64,000 bases of DNA from Chenopodium formosanum (lineage: Eukaryota; Streptophyta; Magnoliopsida; Caryophyllales; Amaranthaceae). The position numbers were made by a program, and so were the translations under genes. The DNA lies in NCBI GenBank assembly GCA_024500155.1, contig CM044877.1, positions 31,433,001 through 31,497,000 of the forward strand, written 5' to 3'. This document shows positions 57,992 to 64,000 of this stretch, piece by piece; the stretch's first letter is position 1; every line of letters starts with the position of its first letter. Below the pieces are notes generated by a model. The model was not told the DNA's origin, did no database searches, and saw only the letters and a program-made list of their open reading frames with translations.

Positions 57992-59911
57992 TGTAGGGAA
58001 TAATTTCAAGAGTTAATCCCCTAGCTTGAACCCCACTGTGATCATACACTAAAGTACGGTGGCGTCCAAAAGGGAAGAAGATAGAGCAAAAGAGTCGCCA
58101 ACAGGTTTTAGGAACTTGTAAACCGTTCACAGGGTGAAGGTTACACCCCTTAACGATCCAAGAGATCGTCAACTCCATAAGGTCTTGATCCAAATAAGGG
58201 TTCGGGGATGAAGGTACAAATCCAACCTAAAAGAGATTGAACCTTCCCTAATTATAGGCCTCTACTTTATTCTGATCGTATTCATGTGAGCTTTTTGACT
58301 AACATGCAATCAATAGGTTTAACCCTAAACCTGTTTATCTATGTTGGTTGAATTTAATGCACAAATAAATCTATTATTGGCGATCACTTGAATTATAATC
58401 ATATTAACCTTAAACAAGATTATTAATTATCTTATTAAGCGTGATTACAAGTACCAAATTCCCTTTAAACATGCATAAAAGGCGTGATCAAGCAATAACA
58501 ATATATTATTAAGCAACATAATAATAATCAAAATAATAATATTCATAATCATAAATCATAAAGAATAATCATAATAATGTTAAAGCATAATAATAGCAAG
58601 ATCCTAGGCATGATACTAACAAGATTAATAACAAACCCTAGCATGTCACTAAGCAATAAAGATCAAATCTTTAACCCTAACATGATACTAACAATCATAA
58701 ATATTAGGAAGAACATAGGAAGCATCATACTTTTAATCATACTTGATATTAAAGTTACCCAAGACATGATACTAGGAATCATAATAACAATCTAAGCATG
58801 ATTTCTACATAATAACATCGATAAAAACCATTAAAGCACTTACTTGGATGCCTCGTACCTCTTTCTAAAAACAAAATACACACGTTAGTAACTTCAAGAA
58901 AAATAATAATCAACAATTAAATTAAATAATGGAAATAGAGATTTGGGACCGAACCCTCAAAAATTAAACCTTTCACGTCTAGGGCGAAGGCAACTTCGAA
59001 TATGGCTAGGTGTATCTAAATCTAATGAATGCGGAATTTTGTATTTGAGAAAAGCTAGTTTAGAAAAAGAGAGAGAGAGTAATTAAGAGAATCTTGATGA
59101 GAGTTGGTGAATTGAAGAGAGAAAACTCGTTAAAACTGGTTTTAAGATGAAAACTGGTTATCGAAAACAGAGTTTTTAATACGTTATTTATAGAGAAAAT
59201 CAGCAAAAAGATAAAATATCAAAACAGAGTCTGGCGCACATAAAACTGAACCAGCGCTGGCTGTTGGCGCCAAGCGCCAATACTAGCACCAGGCGCTAAG
59301 CGTAGCGCTAGGCGCTACAGCTGGTGTTTGGCGCTGATTTCAGAAATTCACGCGTTTTCTTAAAATAGGATAAAAATTTCCGTACAGGAGGATAACATCG
59401 TATTTCCCTCAAAAATGCTCTTTGATTTTAATTAAAACTCTGAAAAGTCAACAAAAGTCAATTTATCAATGCTAATTGAATTAGGAATGAAAAGAACCTT
59501 CTAGAAGAATCTAGAAGACTAAAACCATTCCTAATTGCATTAGGAATGATAAATCTTTATTAGGCCCTCCCCTAGATCATTGGGCCGCATATAAGGCTTA
59601 AAACGGGACCAGTTTAGTAAATGGGCAATAACTTCCTCAATATTCATCGGAATTGGGCTTATAATATATCGTTGGAAAGCTCTTTCTAAGCCCCATCCAA
59701 CTACACTACTATTGGACCCATATAATGGACCAACCAAAATGGATTGGCTGTTTTCTTAAAATAAGTTTTCAAAAACAAAGAGAAGAGAAAAGAAATTAAA
59801 ACTATCCGCAACACTAAACTTTCCAAACTTTCACTTCATTCGATTATGATTCGACGTGAAAGGTACTCATCACTGGGTTTGGTTTTGGGGAGACACAAAT
59901 GGGTGTCTACA
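57992..59911 (-). repeat. 3' LTR of element F
   Basis: 1,920 bp from TGTAGGGAATAATTTC to GGGTGTCTACA (plus). Minus TATA (CTATAAATAA, 59184-59193). A GGCGC/AGCGCT-rich block (about 59230-59336) lies upstream of it on the minus strand. Related to LTRs B and D in the ends and in the region around 58080-58260. Confidence 0.9.
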
Positions 59912-60079
59912 TAAGCCCCCACTTTGACTGAGTTTGGAGAAACACAAGTTTCGAAAACAAAAGTTAAAGTAGCGATAGGGACGGAGAATGATTCAGAACG
60001 TTCTGCGATTCTAAGTCATTCTTGTAACGCCGATACCTGTAAACTAGCAGTAGTTAAACAGATAAAAGATTTAAGAAAT

Positions 60080-60565
60080 GCGTATTTGGCACCGTCGAGC
60101 ACACATCTCTGAAAGTAACCGATTTGCTGCTGCATTACTGTTATTTTGATGACCTCCTACCAAGAGAATGTCATCCCGCTTGAAAACCACTACGCTTGTA
60201 ACTGCTTTCAATATAGAAGACTGCTTCGCTTGAAACGATCCTCTCTTGCTTTGATAATATTTCACGTCCAAGGGAATACTATCGAAGATTGTTTCGCTTG
60301 AAACAATCCCCATCTGCATTGATAATATTCCACGTCCAAGGGAATACTATCGAATATTGCTTCGCTTGAAACAATCTTCTTCCGTTTATGACCATCTTCC
60401 ACGTCTAACGGAACATGGTCGAAGACAACTTCGCTTGAAATTATCTTCATTTGTTTATGACAACTCTCCACAAGCTAGGGAATGTCGTCGAAGATATCCT
60501 TGCTTGAAGCTATCCTCATTTGTTGCAATAATTTCCCAAAGGAAATTACCGAAGATCTCCGCTTG
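60080..60565. repeat. ~60-65-bp tandem repeat, element F 3' region
   Basis: Repeating TCGAAGATTGTTTCGCTTGA and ATTGATAATATTCCACGTCC words with period about 60-65 bp, becoming more diverged to the right. Analogous in position to the element B array at 28870-29255, but different in sequence except for the general GCTTGAAA word. Confidence 0.8.
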
Positions 60566-60689
60566 TCGATCTTTAAAAGCTCGCTTGAAATTTGCTTCTG
60601 TTATGCCTGTACGTCGGCACTTTTGCTGTTTTGAACCATTATGTCCGTGCTTTTGCTGTGATGACAATCCTCTTTTACTTGGGAATAGT

Positions 60690-61370
60690 TGCCAATGCTT
60701 CGTAACAATCCATCCTTGGAAATTTTGCTACGATGAAGCGATAATCCGTATCTCGGAAAATTTGCCAAAATCCAATGTTTGGGAAAAGTTGCCAATACTT
60801 CGTAACAATCTGTCATAAGAATTTTGCTACGATCGACAATCCACATCTTGAAATATAACTCTTGAAAGCAATCCACCTTGGAAATTTGCCAATGCTATGT
60901 GATAATCCGCGTCTTGGAACATTTGCAAAAAAAAGTTGATCGACAATCCACTTCGGGAAAATTTGCCACTTACTGAAATGAATGATAATCCACGTTGAGG
61001 AACCTTTGCCGAAATTTATGATGAATAGAGACCTACAACAATCCTTTGGGAAATTTTGCCATAGGGACTTGGGTATATGACAATCCAATCTCGGAAAACC
61101 TGTCAATGAGTTGATGAATGTATGACAATCCGAACTTGGAAAAACTAGCCAAACAAAGAAGGAGTACGACAATCCACGCTTGGAAACTTTGCAAGAGATG
61201 ACAATCCAATCTTGGAAAAATTGTCGTTGAAGAAGATGCACGACAATCCATTTTCGGAAATATTGTCAGTTGCGGATGACAATCCAATTTTTGGAAAAAT
61301 TGTCGTTTAAGAAGAATGTGCGACAATCCACATTTGGAAATATTGTCGTTTAAATGCTTGCTTTTAAACC
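60690..61370. repeat. Degenerate repeat of GACAATCCA..TTGGAAAAATTG units, element F
   Basis: Units such as GACAATCCAATCTTGGAAAA recur at irregular 45-75-bp spacing, most regularly at 61075-61350. Adjacent minus-strand frames (KWIVIS-like) are repeat by-products. Confidence 0.8.
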
Positions 61371-61589
61371 GATACATTGGTGCTTGTAATGAGCCAGTGT
61401 TTTAGGCGCTTAAGCTAAGTGAGACGATCTTTCGTCAGGTCGATCACTTAGACTTTAATCAAACCGACAACTTAATCATGTCAAATTGCTTATAGGGGCT
61501 AATTGGCGTACCAAAGAACCCGAAATTGCTGTATGAGGTCGAAATAGCCGTTCAGAGAGGCTTCGAGCTCTGTCGCTGCTGAAATATCT

Positions 61590-61695
61590 CTGGCGCCAAG
61601 AATTGACTCTGCCGCCAGACGCTGTGATCTAGCGCCAAGCACTGAAATCTATTTCTAGACGCTAGATGTTTTCGTCCGGCGCTGGAATAGGGTCT
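61590..61695. repeat. Internal CG-rich GGCGC/CGCC block of element F
   Basis: GGCGCCA, AGCGCCA, CGCCAGACGC and CCGGCGCTGG words, the same motif family as in the element F LTR at 59230-59336. It parallels the LTR-plus-internal arrangement of element E palindromes. Confidence 0.6.
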
Positions 61696-61929
61696 TCCCT
61701 GTTCTGCTACACCTGTATTTATTTTTTACTATAGAACTTTGCCAATTTCTTTAATTATCTTAGGGTTGACCTAAGGTTTAACGTCGCTTGACTGATTGAC
61801 TTGACACGACTCAAGGTATAAACTTGACTCTCTATGATTGACTCGAGGTTGACTCGACTCGAAGTGAAATAACACGTGTGACTCATGACCCGTGTGCATT
61901 GTATTATGATTGTGCGACAGCAAAATTTT

Positions 61930-62880
61930 CCGTCATTTTTGTGGAGGGTACCGACTTTCTCCCGAAAAAGAAAGACGCGAAAAAGAAAGAAGCGAAGTTT
62001 TGAAGGTGCATGTTGAATGAGCTTAGTCAAATGTTTTGCAATGGATTAATTCATCCTAGGTTATCTCAATTGTTTATTCCATGATGAAAGTATTTGGGTA
62101 ACTTAGGCACGGAGGCTAAGCACTTCATACTTTGTGATGCAATGATGATTATGATTGATATGACAAGGCATGCTTCAGCATTGTGTTAAGATTTCATGAC
62201 AAAGAATTCCTAAGGGGAGTATATTTGGTCATGTATCTGTGATGTGTGTGTAAGTGACACTAAGGTTAGGCCGCAAGGGCTAAGTGTGTGGTAAAATATT
62301 ATTGAAAAGAGTCAAATGGTGGTGACTCTTAGGCTAGGTAAGCTAATGATATAGGGATTAAGCCCCCCAAGTCTAGCTCTAAATGAATAGGGATGAGCAT
62401 AGGAGATCCCTTGATATGATCAATTATGAATGTAAATATGAATGCATGTTTATTACGGCCGCACCTCGATGTGAGGTTGCTTACGTATCCGTTAGGAATC
62501 AGGCCGAACGTAGCTCTAGCCGAACCTCGCACAAGTATGTATACCTCAAAAAGGTCTTTTTAAGGGTTGTAACGTGGTTAGGCTAAAGTTTATAGAAGAA
62601 GGGATAAAGGCTCAAGACCTTAGATAAGCCCCCAAAGTGTGCAACTTTGCTTTTGAATATTTGTATTTTCATGTTTGAGGTTTTCTACTCTTTTTAAGCT
62701 CTTTCTTTTGCTTTAGAATTTATTTTATAAGTGTGGGCAATCCCGATCATGCGGTCTATCACTCACTTCGCATTCATGTTTCTCAGGCACGGTACCGAGC
62801 ACTCGATAAGAAACGCAATCTGAGACGTGTTCTTATCAAAGACATGTTTATGTCAATGACATTGGAACACTTGCCCTTTT
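61930..62880 (-). other. Conserved non-coding blocks of element F
   Basis: GGAGGGTACCGACTTTCTCC (61943), the CCTCGATGTGAGGTTGC/GTTAGGAATCAGGCCGA segment (62455-62530) and a CTCAGGCACGGTACCGAGCA segment (62780-62875) occur in the same order in element B. No ORF runs through them. Confidence 0.65.
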
Positions 62881-63385
62881 GCACACTTTTATTATTATTT
62901 TTTTGCTTTTGCTTATTATTTTTTATTTTGATCTTTTGAAATCACTCAAGCTTTTGAGATTGCATAAGTTACACACCATCCCATCCCAAGGTTAGGTAGA
63001 TGTGGGTTGAAAAAAGAAAGGTTTATCGTTAGACGAGGCTCAAAGTGGTTTATGAAGAAAGGATGTATATTTGAAAGGTGAAAGGAGATATGATGTGGCT
63101 ACAAGGGGTGCCTCAAATCATTGGTATACCTTGTGCTTAATTCGACATGGATTTTTTTTTTTTTTTTAATGCAACGTAATGAAATGATCATATGCAAGAA
63201 AATAAATGCTCATTTTATTAAAAGGGAAAATAAATAATGATCCTACAAAATAAATCTAAAAAGAAAAGAAAGGTGCCTATGCTAGACTTATTGGGGAAAG
63301 GAAAAAATGAAAAAGAAATAGAAAAAGAGGTCATGAAATCTTGCCGTTAAAGCTCGCCTCTTGTCTTGTGTCATTCGCTTCATCA

Positions 63386-63812
63386 TCACCCAGTCTTCTC
63401 GCTAGCTAGAGGCAATGGGATCTTGTTTGCTTCTGTGAGATCTTGAATGAGATTTTGAAACCTGTAGCATTCATCTATGGTATGACCGTTTCCTCGATGG
63501 TACTTGCAATAGGAGTTGGGATTCCATCTCGAAGATTGATTTTCTGGCGTTGGATCCTCGGTAGGGCCAATAGGTTTGATTAATCCTCGATCAAAGAGAC
63601 GATCGAAAGCAGCATCGTAGGTCATTCCAATGGGAGTGAATTCTCTCCTGGGTTCCCTTTTAGATCCTTGATTGTCCATGGCTAAGACACCATCATGGTC
63701 AAAGGTACTAATATACTAGAGTGGGCGTTTTCGAAAGAAGAAGGATTGTCGTTCTTCTTTCCTTTCCAGCCACTGTGGTTACTATTGTTAGTAGCTTTTT
63801 GTTTTGCGAGGT
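63386..63812 (-). pseudogene. gag C-terminal region of element F (Tat/Ogre type)
   Basis: The minus frame from 63679 reads REFTPIGMTYDAAFDRLFDR, GLIKPIGPTEDP and the knuckle-like CKYHRGNGHTIDECYRFQNL followed by IQDLTEANKIPLPLAS. This is the conserved Gag tail of Tat/Ogre elements, with a C-x2-H...GH-x4-C pattern. Upstream (63680-63812) the frame reads NHSGWKGKKNDNPSSFENAH and is stopped once (TAG near 63716). The N-terminal gag half is displaced by the inverted LTR at 63813. No protease follows. Confidence 0.8.
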
Positions 63813-64000
63813 TGTAGACACCCATTTGTGTCTCCCCAAAACCAAACCTAGTGATGAGTACCTTTCACGTCGAATCATAATCGAATGAAACGAAAGTGTG
63901 GAAGGCCTAGTGTTGCGGAAAGTTTTATTTCTTTTCTCTTCTCTCTGTTTTTGAAAACATTATTTTAAGAAAACAGTCAATCCAGTTTGGTTGGTCCATG
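63813..64000 (+). mobile_element. Start of an opposite-orientation LTR of family F
   Basis: TGTAGACACCCATTTGTGTC and the following ~180 bp match the reverse complement of 59725-59911 with few differences. It begins inside the gag of element F and runs off the window, so a second family F element (or an inversion) starts here. Confidence 0.85.

Larger units (their letters stand above)
57992..63812 (-). mobile_element. Element F: Tat/Ogre-like LTR element with gag remnant, partly outside the window
   Basis: The 3' LTR is 57992-59911, the PPT (minus CAGTCAAAGTGGGGGCTTA) lies at 59912-59930, tandem-repeat arrays occupy 60080-61380, conserved blocks shared with element B lie at 61940-62880, and a gag C-terminal region at 63386-63812. 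It interrupts the FAR1-like gene (flank GGTAT at 57987-57991). Between gag and the 3' conserved blocks there is no protease, RT or integrase, so this copy is a gag-only derivative. Its 5' part is cut by another LTR at 63813. Confidence 0.8.

Noticed and set aside
57903..58193. Minus-strand ORF of 96 codons
   Set aside because: It spans the LTR F boundary at 57992; the genuine FAR1-like frame is a different one on the gene side and the rest is LTR.

Overview
This 64 kb window is plant nuclear DNA, almost certainly a eudicot. The evidence is spliced host exons with GT..AG introns, plant-type LTR retrotransposons with tRNA-Asp and tRNA-Arg-like primer sites, Mutator, hAT and CACTA transposons, and plant RTE LINEs. 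The style of the transposon-derived genes suggests Caryophyllales (spinach/beet-like), but that is only an impression. No rRNA, tRNA, CRISPR or bacterial feature was found.

Layout. 1-819 is an inverted LTR of family A. 820-3100 holds MITE-like and tandemly duplicated AT-rich DNA. 3567-17559 (minus) is the one convincing intact host gene: an 8-exon TLC (TRAM-LAG1-CLN8) domain membrane protein of 275 residues whose introns are swollen by transposons. Intron 6 has a hAT MITE with an 8-bp TSD. Intron 4 has a Mutator-like element with a 9-bp TSD, and inside its terminal repeat sits an apparently full-length RTE-type LINE with an open 1,070-codon ORF. 18500-23801 (plus) is a decayed multi-exon, transposon-associated gene carrying a solo LTR with a perfect 5-bp TSD. 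It is cut at 23801 by LTR element A, whose spliced 'putative gypsy-type transposon' ORF starts with the histone H3 tail sequence MARTKQT. Element A is split by element B (26594-34913, 2,027-bp LTRs, TSD GTACT) and abutted by the LTR of element C (35694-37386).

37387-40920 contains element C interior and a small GRF-zinc-finger gene relic. 40924-44300 is a CACTA element carrying a captured AMT1 ammonium-transporter exon fragment. From about 45500 to 57991 a FAR1-like, MULE-transposase-derived gene (minus) is split by a complete 10.2 kb Athila-type element E (46145-56373, TSD GTCAC). E has gag, protease and the Athila ORF but no reverse transcriptase or integrase. At 57992 the FAR1-like gene is cut again by a Tat/Ogre-type element F that has gag but no polymerase. 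A same-family LTR in opposite orientation starts at 63813.

How the parts relate. No LTR element here shows a recognisable RT or integrase, so those with visible interiors look non-autonomous. The only RT is in the LINE. The most striking unexplained structure is a repeated regulatory layout: in five unrelated LTR families a family-specific CG-rich palindrome set lies roughly 50-110 bp upstream of the LTR TATA box. In the Athila element the same 14-bp palindromes occur again as an array of closely spaced pairs in front of the internal Athila ORF, next to a second TATA-like site. This suggests a shared promoter module used twice.
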